The position numbers were made by a program, and so were the translations under genes. The notes under the pieces are model-generated. The model saw nothing but the letters and a program-made list of their open reading frames with translations, was not told where the DNA came from and did not search any database. This document shows, piece by piece, positions 52,784 to 61,426 of a DNA stretch of 64,000 bases (within the stretch, counting starts at the first letter, position 1; every line of letters begins with the position of its first letter). The stretch is from positions 38,652-102,651 of the forward strand of contig NZ_JALHPR010000016.1 of assembly GCF_022842375.1 (NCBI RefSeq). Reading direction: 5' to 3'. This DNA is from Elioraea sp. GTDB taxonomy: Bacteria > Pseudomonadota > Alphaproteobacteria > Acetobacterales > Acetobacteraceae.

Positions 52784-53815
52784 ATGGCCGATCCCAGCCC
52801 ACCACGAGATTGCAGTTTCGCGGATGCCGACTGGCACGCCCTCAGCCGCTGCTGGTTTCCCATCGCCTATGCGCAGGAGGTCGGTGAGAAACCGCTCGGT
52901 GCCCGCCTGCTCGACATGGCGCTGGTGATCTGGCGCACGTCCTCGGGCGTTTCGGTCGCGCGCGACCTCTGCCCGCATCGTGGCACCCCGCTCTCGATGG
53001 GCTGGGTGGAGGATGGGGCGATCGTCTGCCCGTATCACGGCTTCCGCTACGGGCCCGACGGTGCCTGCCGCCTCGTGCCTGCGCATCCCGACAGGCCGAT
53101 CCCGCCGCGGCTTCGCCTTGCCTCCTTCCTCGCGGTCGAGCGGTACGGCCTCGTCTGGACCAGGCTTGCCGGGGAGATGCCGGCGGAGGAGGGGCTTCCC
53201 GTGTTCCCCGCCTGGGACGATCCGGCGTGGCAGCGCATCACGCCGCCCTTCGTCGACATCGCCGGCTCGCCTGGCCGGCAGATGGAAGGGTTCCTCGATG
53301 TCGCGCATTTCGCCTGGGTGCATACGGAGACCTTCGCCGATCCCGACAACCAGGTGGTGCCGCCGTACAAGGTGAGCCCGACCGGGCGGGGGGTCGAGGC
53401 GCAGTACTGGTCAACGGTGCCGAACTGGCCGAAGGGGCTCGAGCGGCCGACGCCGGAGGGGTTCCTCTGGCTCAGGCATTTCGAGGTGTTCCCGCCGTTC
53501 TCGGCGCTGCTGACGATCCATTTCCCTGGGGACGACCGGCTCTGTATCCTCAACGCCGCCTCGCCGGTGGCGGCGCGGCGGACGCGGCTTTTCGTGCCCA
53601 TTGCCAAGAATTTCGGCACCGACCAGCCGGTCGAGCCGGTGCATGCGTTCAATGCGCGCATCTTCGCCGAGGACCAGGCGATCGTGGAGAACCAGAAGCC
53701 CGAGGACCTGCCGCTCGACCTCGCGATGGAGGCGCATATCACCGCTGATCGCATGTCGGTGCCGTATCGGCAGCTGCTCGCGCGGATGGGGCTGGGGCGG
53801 GGGTTCACGGCCTGA
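52784..53815 (+). CDS. Rieske-type ring-hydroxylating oxygenase alpha subunit
   Basis: 343 residues from ATG 52784. Rieske [2Fe-2S] ligands: CPHRGTPLSMG near residue 65 and CPYHGFRYGPDG near 86. The mononuclear iron site is in EGFLDVAHFAWVHTETFAD near 170 (two His). The family hydroxylates or demethylates aromatic or N-methylated substrates, needing a reductase; no reductase gene is next to it. Length is typical of short Rieske oxygenases such as vanillate demethylase-like members. The gene stands alone. Confidence 0.88.
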   Translation: MADPSPPRDCSFADADWHALSRCWFPIAYAQEVGEKPLGARLLDMALVIWRTSSGVSVARDLCPHRGTPLSMGWVEDGAIVCPYHGFRYGPDGACRLVPAHPDRPIPPRLRLASFLAVERYGLVWTRLAGEMPAEEGLPVFPAWDDPAWQRITPPFVDIAGSPGRQMEGFLDVAHFAWVHTETFADPDNQVVPPYKVSPTGRGVEAQYWSTVPNWPKGLERPTPEGFLWLRHFEVFPPFSALLTIHFPGDDRLCILNAASPVAARRTRLFVPIAKNFGTDQPVEPVHAFNARIFAEDQAIVENQKPEDLPLDLAMEAHITADRMSVPYRQLLARMGLGRGFTA

Positions 53816-53828
53816 GCCGCGGGGGGCT

Positions 53829-53882
53829 GCCCCCTCACGACCTCCCGGCCGCCCCCTCACGATCTCCCGGCCGCCCCCTCAC
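53829..53882. repeat. 22-bp tandem repeat, about 2.5 copies
   Basis: Units at 53829-53850 and 53851-53872 differ by one base (CTCACGACCTC versus CTCACGATCTC), and a partial third runs to 53882. The repeat merges with the left arm of the following palindrome, so it may have been created by slippage next to it. Confidence 0.75.
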
Positions 53883-53954
53883 CCTGACCCTCTCCCCCGA
53901 GGGGTGTCGGGAGGCGTCCCCTCTCCCGCGTGCGGGAGAGGGACAGGGTGAGGG
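53876..53954. repeat. REP-like palindromic element, copy 1
   Basis: Outer arms CCCTCACCCTG (53876-53886) and CAGGGTGAGGG (53944-53954), inner hairpin CCCTCTCCCGC-GT-GCGGGAGAGGG (53919-53942). A similar sequence with the same CCCTCACCCTG and CCCTCTCCCGC blocks is found at 55835-55871, downstream of argG and its neighbour. This type of repeat is common in GC-rich proteobacteria. Confidence 0.75.
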
Positions 53955-54035
53955 CCACCCGGCACGGTCTTGCCGCACCGCACGGCCCGTGCTTGATGGC
54001 GCCTCCTCCTGACCCACCAAGCGGACCGCACCAAG

Positions 54036-55265
54036 ATGTCGAAGAAGAACGTGAAGAAGGTCGTCCTCGCCTACTCCGGCGGGCTCGACACCTCCGTGAT
54101 CCTGAAGTGGCTGCAGGAGACCTACCGCTGCGAGGTCGTCACCTTCACCGCCGACCTTGGCCAGGGCGAGGAGCTGGAGCCCGCGCGGAAGAAGGCCGAG
54201 ATGTTCGGCGTGAAGCAGATCTTCGTCGACGATCTCCGCGAGGAGTTCGTGCGCGACTTCGTGTTCCCGATGTTCCGCGCCAACGCGGCGTATGAGGGCG
54301 TGTACCTGCTCGGCACCTCCATCGCGCGGCCCTTGATCGCCAAGCGGCAGATCGAGATCGCCGAGGAGGTTGGCGCCGACGCGGTGGCCCATGGCGCGAC
54401 CGGCAAGGGCAACGACCAGGTGCGGTTCGAGCTCAGCTACTACGCGCTGAAGCCCGACGTGACCGTGATCGCCCCCTGGCGCGAGTGGGACCTCACCTCG
54501 CGCACCGCGCTGCTCGACTTCGCCGAGAAGCACCAGATCCCCATCGCCAAGGACAAGCGCGGCGAGGCGCCGTTCTCGGTCGATGCCAACCTCCTGCACT
54601 CGTCGTCGGAGGGGAAAATCCTCGAGGAGCCTGGCCAGGAGGCGGACGAGATCGTCTACCAGCGCACCATCTCGCCGATGGCAGCCCCCGACCGGGTTAC
54701 GGAGATCAGCATCGACTTCAAGGACGGCGATGCGGTGGCGATCAACGGCGAGGCGCTGTCGCCGGCCACGCTGCTGACGAAGCTGAACGCGCTGGGGAAG
54801 GAGAACGGCATCGGCCGTCTCGACCTCGTCGAGAACCGCTTCGTCGGCATGAAGAGCCGCGGCGTCTACGAGACTCCGGGCGGCACCATCCTGCACGTCG
54901 CGCACCGGGCGATGGAGAGCATCACGCTCGACCGTGGCGTGGCGCACCTGAAGGACGAGCTGATGCCCCGCTACGCGGAGCTCATCTACAACGGCTTCTG
55001 GTTCGCCCCCGAGCGGCGGATGCTCCAGGCCGCGATCGATGCCTCCCAGGCGCATGTCACGGGCCGGGTGCGACTCAAGCTCTACAAGGGCAACGTGATC
55101 GTCACCGGCCGCGAGAGCCCGCACAGCCTCTACTCGATGAAGTACGTGACGTTCGAGGACGACCAGGGCGCCTATGACCAGGTCGACGCCAAGGGCTTCA
55201 TCAAGCTGAACGCCCTGCGCCTCAGGCTCGGTGCGATGGCGGGGCGGAAGGGTGGGGCACTGTAG
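54036..55265 (+). CDS. argG: argininosuccinate synthase
   Basis: 409 residues from ATG 54036. ATP-pyrophosphatase motif [19 protein letters not shown] near residue 10; [17 protein letters not shown] near 92; [16 protein letters not shown] near 118; NIL-like [12 protein letters not shown] near 190; [22 protein letters not shown] near 370. It joins citrulline and aspartate in arginine synthesis. Downstream argH was not found nearby. Confidence 0.97.
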   Translation: MSKKNVKKVVLAYSGGLDTSVILKWLQETYRCEVVTFTADLGQGEELEPARKKAEMFGVKQIFVDDLREEFVRDFVFPMFRANAAYEGVYLLGTSIARPLIAKRQIEIAEEVGADAVAHGATGKGNDQVRFELSYYALKPDVTVIAPWREWDLTSRTALLDFAEKHQIPIAKDKRGEAPFSVDANLLHSSSEGKILEEPGQEADEIVYQRTISPMAAPDRVTEISIDFKDGDAVAINGEALSPATLLTKLNALGKENGIGRLDLVENRFVGMKSRGVYETPGGTILHVAHRAMESITLDRGVAHLKDELMPRYAELIYNGFWFAPERRMLQAAIDASQAHVTGRVRLKLYKGNVIVTGRESPHSLYSMKYVTFEDDQGAYDQVDAKGFIKLNALRLRLGAMAGRKGGAL

Positions 55266-55336
55266 GGCCCCTGATCCACGTCAAGGCGCCGGCTGTCACA
55301 CGCCCGTAGCCTCCCGGTCAGAATGGGAGGAACGGC

Positions 55337-55825
55337 ATGAAGCTGCATCCACGCTGCTACGAGGTGCTGTTCGATCGCGTCTCGGCCACCGCGCGCCATG
55401 TCATCACGGTCGACCACGCGCACGGGCATGACGGCACCATCACGCCGCACGGCCCGGGTGCCTCCGACCACGCGCTCGCGCTGATCCGCGCGATGATCGC
55501 CGCGGCCAAGTGCGACGGGCGCATCACCGATGACGAGCGCGAGCGGCTGCTCGATCGCATCGGCTGTGCCGAGTTCGACCCGGATGTGCAGGATTGGCTG
55601 CAGCGCGAGTTCCGCAGCCCGCTCGACCTCGAGGCGGTGGCGGCCGGCGCGCATGGCAGCCACCGGCGCGCGGTCGAGCTCTACATCGCCTCGGTGACGG
55701 CGATCGACCTCGACAGGCCCGAGGAGTTCGCTTGGCTCGGCAAGCTCGCGGCCACGATGGGGCTCGAAGCCCCACTCGTCGCCGCGATCCACAGCAAGCT
55801 GGGCGTTCCCGCGCCGGTCGGCTGA
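55337..55825 (+). CDS. TerB-like / DUF533 family protein
   Basis: 162 residues from ATG 55337 with GGGAGGAACGGC upstream. The core is an all-helical TerB-like domain: LALIRAMIAAAKCDGRITDDERERLLDRI near residues 47-75 and LYIASVTAIDLDRPEEFAWLGKLA near 113. The Asp-rich CDGRITDDE segment is the usual acidic cluster. YebE-type DUF533 proteins have a hydrophobic, Gly-rich N-terminus that is missing here; the N-terminal ~40 residues (RHVITVDHAHGHDG) are His-rich. Function unknown; it ends just before the second REP-like element. Confidence 0.72.
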   Translation: MKLHPRCYEVLFDRVSATARHVITVDHAHGHDGTITPHGPGASDHALALIRAMIAAAKCDGRITDDERERLLDRIGCAEFDPDVQDWLQREFRSPLDLEAVAAGAHGSHRRAVELYIASVTAIDLDRPEEFAWLGKLAATMGLEAPLVAAIHSKLGVPAPVG

Positions 55826-55834
55826 CGGGGCTCC

Positions 55835-55871
55835 CCCTCACCCTGTCCCTCTCCCGCATGCGGGAGAGGGG
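55835..55871. repeat. REP-like palindromic element, copy 2
   Basis: CCCTCACCCTG followed by CCCTCTCCCGC-AT-GCGGGAGAGGG (hairpin at 55847-55870, perfect 11-bp arms). The sequence repeats most of copy 1 without the intervening ~30 bp and without the right outer arm. It lies between the TerB-like gene and the converging helicase gene. Confidence 0.75.
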
Positions 55872-55911
55872 ACGCATTGGCGATACCGCGTCAGGCGTCA
55901 GGCGTTAGCGG

Positions 55912-57255
55912 TCAGTGGTTGGACGCACGCTGTGGGTGGCGGCTGCTGCCCTGGCGGTCGGAACGCCCGCCTCGCTGCGTCTCGCCCCGATGCGGCTGGC
56001 CGCGATGCGCCGGCTTCGGCGCGCCATGGCCGCCCGGGCGACCGTGCGGACGCGCATGGCCCTCCGGCCGTGCCCCATTCCCCTGGCGCTGCCCCTGCTT
56101 CGGCGGCGGCAGGAATGACGGCGTGCCGGGCGGGCGACGGTCGACCGAGGCGATCTTCAGCCGGATCAGCTTCTCGATATCGCGCAGGTAGCTCGCCTCA
56201 TCGGGTGCGACCAGGCTGATCGCGATGCCGGCAGCACCCGCACGCGCCGTGCGGCCGATGCGGTGGACATACTGCTCGGGCACGTTCGGCATGTCGTAGT
56301 TCACCACATGCGTCACGCCATCGACGTCGATGCCGCGGGCAGCGATGTCGGTCGCCACCAGCACCTTGCAGGCGCCGGTCTTGAACTGCGCGAGGGCACG
56401 CTCGCGCTGGCCCTGGCTCTTGTTGCCGTGGATCGCGTTGGCGGGAATGCCGGCCGCCTCGAGCTGCGTCACGATCCGGTCGGCGCCGTGCTTGGTGCGG
56501 CTGAACACCAGCGCGCGGGCCATGTCCGGGGACTGCAACGTCTCGGTCAGCAGCGACCGCTTGCCGTTGTGGTCGGTCAGGATCACGCGCTGCTCGACAC
56601 GCTCGGCCGTCGTCGCGACCGGGTTCACGGCAACCTGGATCGGGTCACGCAGCAGGTCCGCGGCGAGCGAGGAGATCGCCTGCGGCATGGTGGCGGAGAA
56701 GAACATCGTGTGCCGTGCCTTCGGCAGGTTCGGCACGATGCGGCGGATCGGCACGATGAAGCCGAGGTCGAGCATCTGGTCGGCCTCGTCGAGGACGAAG
56801 CACTCGACCTGGTCGAGCAGGACGCCGTTGGTCGACATGTGGTCGAGCAGGCGGCCGGGGCAGGCGACGAGGATGTCGACGCCCTTGGCCAGCGTGCGCG
56901 CCTGGGGGTTGTGCGGCACGCCGCCGAACACGAGCCCGACGGACATGCCCATGTGGCGGCCATAGGCGCGGAAGCTGTCGGCGATCTGCCGGGCGAGCTC
57001 ACGCGTCGGGCTCAGCACCAGGGCGCGGCAGGCGCGCTTGGGCGTCGGCCGGCGATGGGTGGCGAGATGCTGCAGGATCGGCAGCGCGAAGGCGGCCGTC
57101 TTGCCGGTTCCCGTCTGGGCGATGCCGAGCACGTCGCGGCCCGAGAGCGCGGCGGGAATGGCCTGGGCCTGGATGGGGGTTGGTGTGGTGTAGCCCTCGT
57201 CCGTCAACGCGCGCAGAAGCGGCGTGGCGAGGCCGAGATCAGCAAAGGTGGTCAT
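55912..57255 (-). CDS. DEAD-box ATP-dependent RNA helicase (RhlE-like)
   Basis: 447 residues. Q-motif FADLGLATPLLRALTDEGY; motif I IAQTGTGKTAAF near residue 44; motif II VLDEADQML near 150; SAT in FFSATMPQ; motif VI YVHRIGRTARAG near 330. The C-terminal ~70 residues are basic and rich in Gly, Gln, Arg and His, typical of RhlE tails that bind RNA. Roles: ribosome assembly and RNA decay at low temperature. Its 238-bp upstream gap could hold a regulatory leader. Confidence 0.93.
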   Translation of the reverse strand: MTTFADLGLATPLLRALTDEGYTTPTPIQAQAIPAALSGRDVLGIAQTGTGKTAAFALPILQHLATHRRPTPKRACRALVLSPTRELARQIADSFRAYGRHMGMSVGLVFGGVPHNPQARTLAKGVDILVACPGRLLDHMSTNGVLLDQVECFVLDEADQMLDLGFIVPIRRIVPNLPKARHTMFFSATMPQAISSLAADLLRDPIQVAVNPVATTAERVEQRVILTDHNGKRSLLTETLQSPDMARALVFSRTKHGADRIVTQLEAAGIPANAIHGNKSQGQRERALAQFKTGACKVLVATDIAARGIDVDGVTHVVNYDMPNVPEQYVHRIGRTARAGAAGIAISLVAPDEASYLRDIEKLIRLKIASVDRRPPGTPSFLPPPKQGQRQGNGARPEGHARPHGRPGGHGAPKPAHRGQPHRGETQRGGRSDRQGSSRHPQRASNH

Positions 57256-57493
57256 GGTTCGATCGTCACTTTCGGATCAGGCGCGCGCGTCAACGCGCAG
57301 CACCTGGTGGCTGCGGGGTGAAACGCCCCGCGTGATCCGGGAGTTCCGTGGGAGTGCCTCAAGCGCCTGGCAGGATGGCTGCCCCGGGAGGGGCGCCGTT
57401 CACGCGGCCGTGGCGCGGTGCCGGCAACGCGCCGGACGGGGGAGAGATGCCTGCGATGCTGCGTTGCGTCAAGGAAAAGAGCGCGGACGCGCC

Positions 57494-57736
57494 TCAGCCC
57501 TGCTTGCCAAGCGAGGCTTCGATCCGCCTGAGCGCGTCTGCCAGCTTCTTTTGGCCGATGCCGATTGCCGCCAAGGCGAACAGGGTCAGCGCCGTGACGA
57601 TGCCTGACCCGGCATAGAGGAGCCGACCCGCGTTCCAGCCATCGCCCCTGAGGGGAGTGGCCTTCGTCACGAGGTCGAGGCAGGCGATGACGGCGAGCAC
57701 CGCGACGACCTGGAGGATGCGCCAGCCGATCATCAC
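57494..57736 (-). CDS. small two-helix membrane protein, unknown
   Basis: 80 residues, ATG 57736 overlapping the folD stop (ATGA). Two hydrophobic stretches: [17 protein letters not shown] near residues 6-22 and [20 protein letters not shown] near 42-61, then a short charged tail [11 protein letters not shown]. No family recognised. Overlap with folD suggests co-expression. It is real by its coupling and amphipathic tail, but small size keeps confidence moderate. Confidence 0.6.
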   Translation of the reverse strand: MMIGWRILQVVAVLAVIACLDLVTKATPLRGDGWNAGRLLYAGSGIVTALTLFALAAIGIGQKKLADALRRIEASLGKQG

Positions 57737-58578
57737 GTACGCCTCCGTGCCGTGGCGGCCGCCACGGTATTCTCGAGCAGGGTGGCGATGGTCATCGGCC
57801 CGACCCCGCCTGGCACGGGGGTGATCCAGCCGGCATGCGGCGCTGCCTCCGCGTAGGCGACGTCACCCACCAGCGTGCGATCGGCGGTACGGTTGATGCC
57901 GACATCGATCACGGCAGCGCCAGGCGCCACCCAGTCACCCCGCACCATCCCGGGCCTGCCCACGGCAGCGACGAGGATGTCGGCGCGGCGGCATTCGGCG
58001 GCGAGGTCGCGCGTGCGGCTGTGCGCGAGGGTGACGGTGGCGTCGGCGAGTGTCAGCAGCGCCGCCATCGGGCGCCCGACGATGGTCGAGCGGCCAAGCA
58101 CCACCGCGCGCGCCCCGGCCAGCGGCACGCCAGCGGCGGCGAGCAGCGTCATCACCCCCTTCGGGGTGCAGGGGACGAGGGTAGGGCGCCCGATCGCAAG
58201 ATGGCCTGCGTTCAGCGGGTGGAACCCGTCGACATCCTTCGCAGGGTCGATCGCCGCGGTCACCGCCTCGGCCCGGATGTGGGCTGGCAGCGGAAGCTGC
58301 ACGAGGATGCCGTCCACCTCAGGGTCGGCGTTCAGCGCGGCGATCCTGGCCAGCAGCGTCGCCTCTGACGTGTCGGCCGCCAGGCGCTCGGTGCCGTCGG
58401 CGAAGCCGACCTCGGCGGCCGCCTTGCGCTTGTTCCGCACATAGACCGAGGAGGCGGGATCGTCGCCGACCAGGATGACGACGAGCCGCGGCCGGAAGGG
58501 CAGGAGCGCGACCTCGGCGGCGAGCCTGGCCCGGAGAGCGGCAGCGATCGCCTTGCCGTCGATGACCTGCGCGGTCAC
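57733..58578 (-). CDS. folD: bifunctional methylenetetrahydrofolate dehydrogenase/cyclohydrolase
   Basis: 281 residues. Catalytic Lys region [14 protein letters not shown] near residue 46; [13 protein letters not shown] near 89; [16 protein letters not shown] near 116; [17 protein letters not shown] near 155; late [19 protein letters not shown]. Interconverts 5,10-methylene- and 10-formyl-tetrahydrofolate with NADP. Preceded by yggT, a common order; its stop overlaps the next small gene. Confidence 0.97.
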   Translation of the reverse strand: MTAQVIDGKAIAAALRARLAAEVALLPFRPRLVVILVGDDPASSVYVRNKRKAAAEVGFADGTERLAADTSEATLLARIAALNADPEVDGILVQLPLPAHIRAEAVTAAIDPAKDVDGFHPLNAGHLAIGRPTLVPCTPKGVMTLLAAAGVPLAGARAVVLGRSTIVGRPMAALLTLADATVTLAHSRTRDLAAECRRADILVAAVGRPGMVRGDWVAPGAAVIDVGINRTADRTLVGDVAYAEAAPHAGWITPVPGGVGPMTIATLLENTVAAATARRRT

Positions 58579-58588
58579 TGCGGTGCCG

Positions 58589-58879
58589 TCACAGCACCAG
58601 CGGCGCGATCGTGGTCGAGAGGAAGATCCGCGCCGCCTGGAGCAGCAGGATCAGCACGAGGGGGGAAAGGTCGATGCCGCCGAGGTTGGGCAGGAACTGG
58701 CGGATCGGGCGCAGTGCCGGCTCCGTCAGCCGCTCGAAGAAGTCGCCCACCGCCCAGACCAGGCGGTTGCGCGTATCGAGGATGCCGAACGACACCAGGA
58801 TGGACAGGATGGCGGAGATGATCAGCGCCCAGATGTAGAGGTTGAGCGCGGTATCGATCAGCCAGATCACGGCATACAT
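58589..58879 (-). CDS. YggT-family membrane protein
   Basis: 96 residues with two hydrophobic halves: [31 protein letters not shown] (in parts) and [18 protein letters not shown]. The linker has [27 protein letters not shown], the family signature ALRPIRxxLP. YggT proteins are involved in osmotic or cell-division processes. 10 bp upstream of folD on the same strand. Confidence 0.9.
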   Translation of the reverse strand: MYAVIWLIDTALNLYIWALIISAILSILVSFGILDTRNRLVWAVGDFFERLTEPALRPIRQFLPNLGGIDLSPLVLILLLQAARIFLSTTIAPLVL

Positions 58880-58976
58880 GCGGGGTTCCCGGCGGTTGCG
58901 TCGGAGGGCGGACCCTACAGGTGGCCGGCCCCGCGATCAACGCGAGTGCGGGCCCCGGGGTGAGGCCGCGGGCGTG

Positions 58977-59005
58977 TTGACTTCGGCGTGGGCCGCGCTG
59001 ATAAA
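58977..59005 (+). promoter_or_regulatory. sigma-70-type promoter for tRNA-Ala
   Basis: -35 TTGACT (58977-58982), 17-bp spacer, -10 GATAAA (59000-59005). The start point would be about 59012, some 38 bp before the mature tRNA. A hairpin CCGG-CACGGC-GGT-GCCGTG-CCGG (near 59017-59040) lies in this leader. Confidence 0.6.
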
Positions 59006-59049
59006 ACGCGCCTCCCGGACACGGCGGTGCCGTGCCCGGGTGGTGGAAC

Positions 59050-59125
<76 letters not shown>

Positions 59126-59142
59126 TCCACCGCCGCCCGGCC

Positions 59143-59178
59143 TGCCCTATCCAGCCTCACTGCCCTATCCAGCCTCAC
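59143..59178. repeat. 18-bp direct tandem repeat, two copies
   Basis: TGCCCTATCCAGCCTCAC is repeated exactly at 59143-59160 and 59161-59178. The second copy includes the stop codon of the DUF1428 gene (59175-59177), so the array sits at a gene end. Confidence 0.85.
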
Positions 59179-59525
59179 GCATCGACGATCACCTCGAACC
59201 CGCCGAAGATCATCCGCGTGCCGTCGAACGGCATGCGGTCCATCGTACCGGCCACGCGCTGATCAGCCATGACCTTCTGCATGCCGGCATCCCGCGTCGC
59301 CTTGTCGGGCCAGGTGATCCAGGAGAACACCACCGTCTCGTCCGGCTTGCGCAGCACCGCGGTGTGCAGGGAGTTGACCTTCCCCTCCGGCACATCGTCG
59401 CCCCAGGCCTCCACGAGGGAGAGGGCGCCGTGTTCCTTGAACACCGCCGCCGCATCCCCGGCGAAGCGGCGGTAGACTTCCTTGCTGGCGGTCGGCACCG
59501 CCAGGACGAATCCGTCGACATACAT
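59175..59525 (-). CDS. DUF1428 (YbaA-like) family protein
   Basis: 116 residues from ATG 59525 ([16 protein letters not shown]), with GAAGGAGG upstream. Blocks [20 protein letters not shown] and [22 protein letters not shown] are typical. A small dimeric ferredoxin-like fold with no proven role. It ends an operon with two VOC proteins, 14 bp from the previous gene. The second copy of an 18-bp repeat covers the stop. Confidence 0.88.
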   Translation of the reverse strand: MYVDGFVLAVPTASKEVYRRFAGDAAAVFKEHGALSLVEAWGDDVPEGKVNSLHTAVLRKPDETVVFSWITWPDKATRDAGMQKVMADQRVAGTMDRMPFDGTRMIFGGFEVIVDA

Positions 59526-59539
59526 CCGCTTGTCCTCCT

Positions 59540-60016
59540 TCACCCGCGCCGCGCTGCCACGATGGCGGCGACGTCGATCTTCCGCATGGCCATCATGGCC
59601 GTGAACGCACGCCTGGCCTCCGCGCCGCCGGCGGCGATCGCCTCCGTCAGCACGCGCGGCGTGATCTGCCAGTTCACGCCCCAGCGGTCCTTGCACCAGC
59701 CGCAGGCGCTTTCCTGGCCGCCGTTGCCGACGATGGCGTTCCAGTAGCGGTCGGTCTCCTCCTGGTCGTCGGTCGCGATCTGGAACGAGAAGGCCTCGGT
59801 GTGTGGGAAGGCCGGGCCGCCGTTGAGGCCGAGGCAGGGGATGCTGGCGACCGTGAACGCCACCGTCAGCACGTCGCCCGCCTTGCCCGATGGGTAATCG
59901 GCCGGCGCGCGGTGGACGGCAGAGACGCCGCTGTCGGGGAAGGTGGCCGCGTAGAACCTCGCGGCCGCCTCGGCCTCCTTGTCGAACCAGACGCAGATCG
60001 TGTTCCTGGCCGTCAT
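59540..60016 (-). CDS. VOC-family (3-dmu-9_3-mt/PhnB) protein
   Basis: 158 residues from ATG 60016, overlapping the upstream stop (ATGA). Seen: CVWFDKEAEAAARFYAATFP near residue 8, TVASIPCLGLNGGPAFPHTEA near 57 and CGWCKDRWGVNWQITPRVL near 105, which matches the 3-demethylubiquinone methyltransferase-like VOC subfamily. These proteins rarely methylate; most have unknown or glyoxalase-like roles. Second gene of a three-gene operon under likely MarR control. Confidence 0.86.
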   Translation of the reverse strand: MTARNTICVWFDKEAEAAARFYAATFPDSGVSAVHRAPADYPSGKAGDVLTVAFTVASIPCLGLNGGPAFPHTEAFSFQIATDDQEETDRYWNAIVGNGGQESACGWCKDRWGVNWQITPRVLTEAIAAGGAEARRAFTAMMAMRKIDVAAIVAARRG

Positions 60017-60432
60017 GACTGCGACCCCGTCTGGAGGATCCCCCACCTGATCCCGAACGGGTCCTCGAGGAGCCCCCAGTCATCGCCCCAGAACTGGCGT
60101 TCGTAGGGGGCGAGCACGGCGCAGCCCGCTGCCACCGCGCGGTCCCACCAGAAGCGGCCATCATCGACCACGAGCTGCAGGTGGCCGAAGCCGTAGGCGG
60201 GCGGCGCACCGCTGCCGCCATGGTCGGTCATCATAAGGGCGCCGCCATTGATGGCGATCTGCGCATGCATCAGGCCCGGCGCACCGTCGGGCATCGGCAT
60301 GCGGCCCAATTCCTCAGCGGCGAACGCGCGGACGTAGAGGTCGCAGGCCTCGGCGGCACGGCCCGCCATGGCGAGATAGGGGATGACGCCATTCATCGTC
60401 GCTGCATCGGGGTGAACTGGGGCATCGGTCAT
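60013..60432 (-). CDS. VOC-family protein (PhnB/glyoxalase-like)
   Basis: 139 residues from ATG 60432, with GGAGGAAAACG upstream. N-terminal GVIPYLAMAGRAAEACDLYVRAFAAEELGR in parts, PGLMHAQIAINGGALMMTDHG near 52, WGDDWGLLEDPFGIRWGIL near 115. It is the first gene of the operon, divergent from the MarR gene over a shared operator. Related proteins bind metals or confer resistance to small molecules. Confidence 0.86.
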   Translation of the reverse strand: MTDAPVHPDAATMNGVIPYLAMAGRAAEACDLYVRAFAAEELGRMPMPDGAPGLMHAQIAINGGALMMTDHGGSGAPPAYGFGHLQLVVDDGRFWWDRAVAAGCAVLAPYERQFWGDDWGLLEDPFGIRWGILQTGSQS

Positions 60433-60483
60433 CGTTTTCCTCCGGCGTTGTGGATTGCAGGACTCTCTGGTCCTTTGCCATGA

Positions 60484-60499
60484 ACTTTGATATCAAAGT
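60484..60499. promoter_or_regulatory. 16-bp perfect palindrome, MarR operator candidate
   Basis: ACTTTGATATCAAAGT is its own reverse complement. It lies in the 70-bp gap between the divergent VOC operon and the MarR gene, 3 bp before the MarR ATG. This length and placement match MarR operators, so it probably represses both directions. Binding itself has not been shown. Confidence 0.75.
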
Positions 60500-60502
60500 A
60501 CC

Positions 60503-60952
60503 ATGACGCCGCTCGACGCAACCCTGCCTGTCGCGACCGTGCATCACATCCGCGACACATGCCTCTGCCTCGCCACGCAGCGGGCCGCCCGCGCGTTGGC
60601 CCGCCGCTTCGATGCGGCACTCCGCCCGTTCGGCCTGACCAACGGGCAGTTCTCGCTGCTGGTTGCCCTCAACCGACCCGAGCCGCCGCCGATCGGGCGC
60701 CTCGCGCCGTTCCTGGCGATGGATCCCTCGACGCTGACGGCAGCGGTAAAGCCGCTCGCCCGCCGCGGCCTGCTGCGCCTCGTCCCTGACGTGGAGGATC
60801 GCCGCTCGCGCCGCGTCCAGATCACGCGGGAGGGGGTGGCGCTGCTCGGCCAGGCGATAGGCGCGTGGCGGGCGACGCATGCCGAGCTCGATGCCGGGCT
60901 TGGCGAGGGGGCGGCGGACGCGCTGCGGCAGGGGCTCGCCCGGCTCGCCTGA
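60503..60952 (+). CDS. MarR-family transcriptional regulator
   Basis: 149 residues from ATG 60503. Winged helix: FGLTNGQFSLLVALNRPEPPPIGRLAPFLAMDPSTLTAAVKPLARRGLL across residues 45-93, then DVEDRRSRRVQITREG, the conserved DxRxxR wing. No ribosome binding site precedes the ATG and the palindrome occupies that place, so translation may be leaderless or weak. It likely senses a phenolic or electrophilic compound and represses the VOC/DUF1428 operon and itself. Confidence 0.9.
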   Translation: MTPLDATLPVATVHHIRDTCLCLATQRAARALARRFDAALRPFGLTNGQFSLLVALNRPEPPPIGRLAPFLAMDPSTLTAAVKPLARRGLLRLVPDVEDRRSRRVQITREGVALLGQAIGAWRATHAELDAGLGEGAADALRQGLARLA

Positions 60953-60973
60953 GGCGTGCGCCGTGGCTCAGCG

Positions 60974-61264
60974 TCAGTCCCAGTCGGCCGTCGTGCCGAA
61001 CAGCTTCTCGCAGCGCGCCTGGAAGATGTCGATCGCGGTATGCGCCTTCTGCAGCAGGATCGGGTTCGCATAGACGAGGAAACGCAGGATCGTCTCCTCC
61101 TGCGTCAGCGTCTCCGGCGCCTCGGTCAGCTGCAGCGCGCGCCTGACCGAGGCGTATTGCGCGATCGCCTCGTCGCGGCCGACCTGCTCCATCACGGACG
61201 TGGTGTTTTCGATGAAGTCGAGCACGCCGGCATCCTCATTCCTGCTGGGCGCAGACTCGCGCAT
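60974..61264 (-). CDS. hypothetical protein, unknown family
   Basis: 96 residues from ATG 61264; the frame could start as far up as 61345. Sequence has mixed helices: GVLDFIENTTSVMEQVGRDEAI and TQEETILRFLVYANPILLQKAHTAIDIF, with one Cys near residue 86. No signal, membrane segment or known motif. Codon composition is like that of neighbours, which supports it as a gene. Start is uncertain. It converges on the MarR gene. Confidence 0.55.
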   Translation of the reverse strand: MRESAPSRNEDAGVLDFIENTTSVMEQVGRDEAIAQYASVRRALQLTEAPETLTQEETILRFLVYANPILLQKAHTAIDIFQARCEKLFGTTADWD

Positions 61265-61426
61265 GCAGGTTAAGGAAGCGTCAACACGCGCTGCCCCCTC
61301 GCGCGGAGATGCTGACGAAGCGGTGAGCAGGCCGCCGCAACGCATTGATTCGGAGGTCGTTTCGATCTCGGTCGATACGGAACCGGTGATAGTGGTTTGT
61401 TCACCTTCCCGAGCGCCGGATCAGGT

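Larger units (their letters stand above)
53816..54035. other. repeat-rich gap upstream of argG
   Basis: 220 bp. It holds a 22-bp tandem repeat (53829-53882) and a large palindrome (53876-53954). The remaining ~80 bp before argG carries its promoter. Confidence 0.6.
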
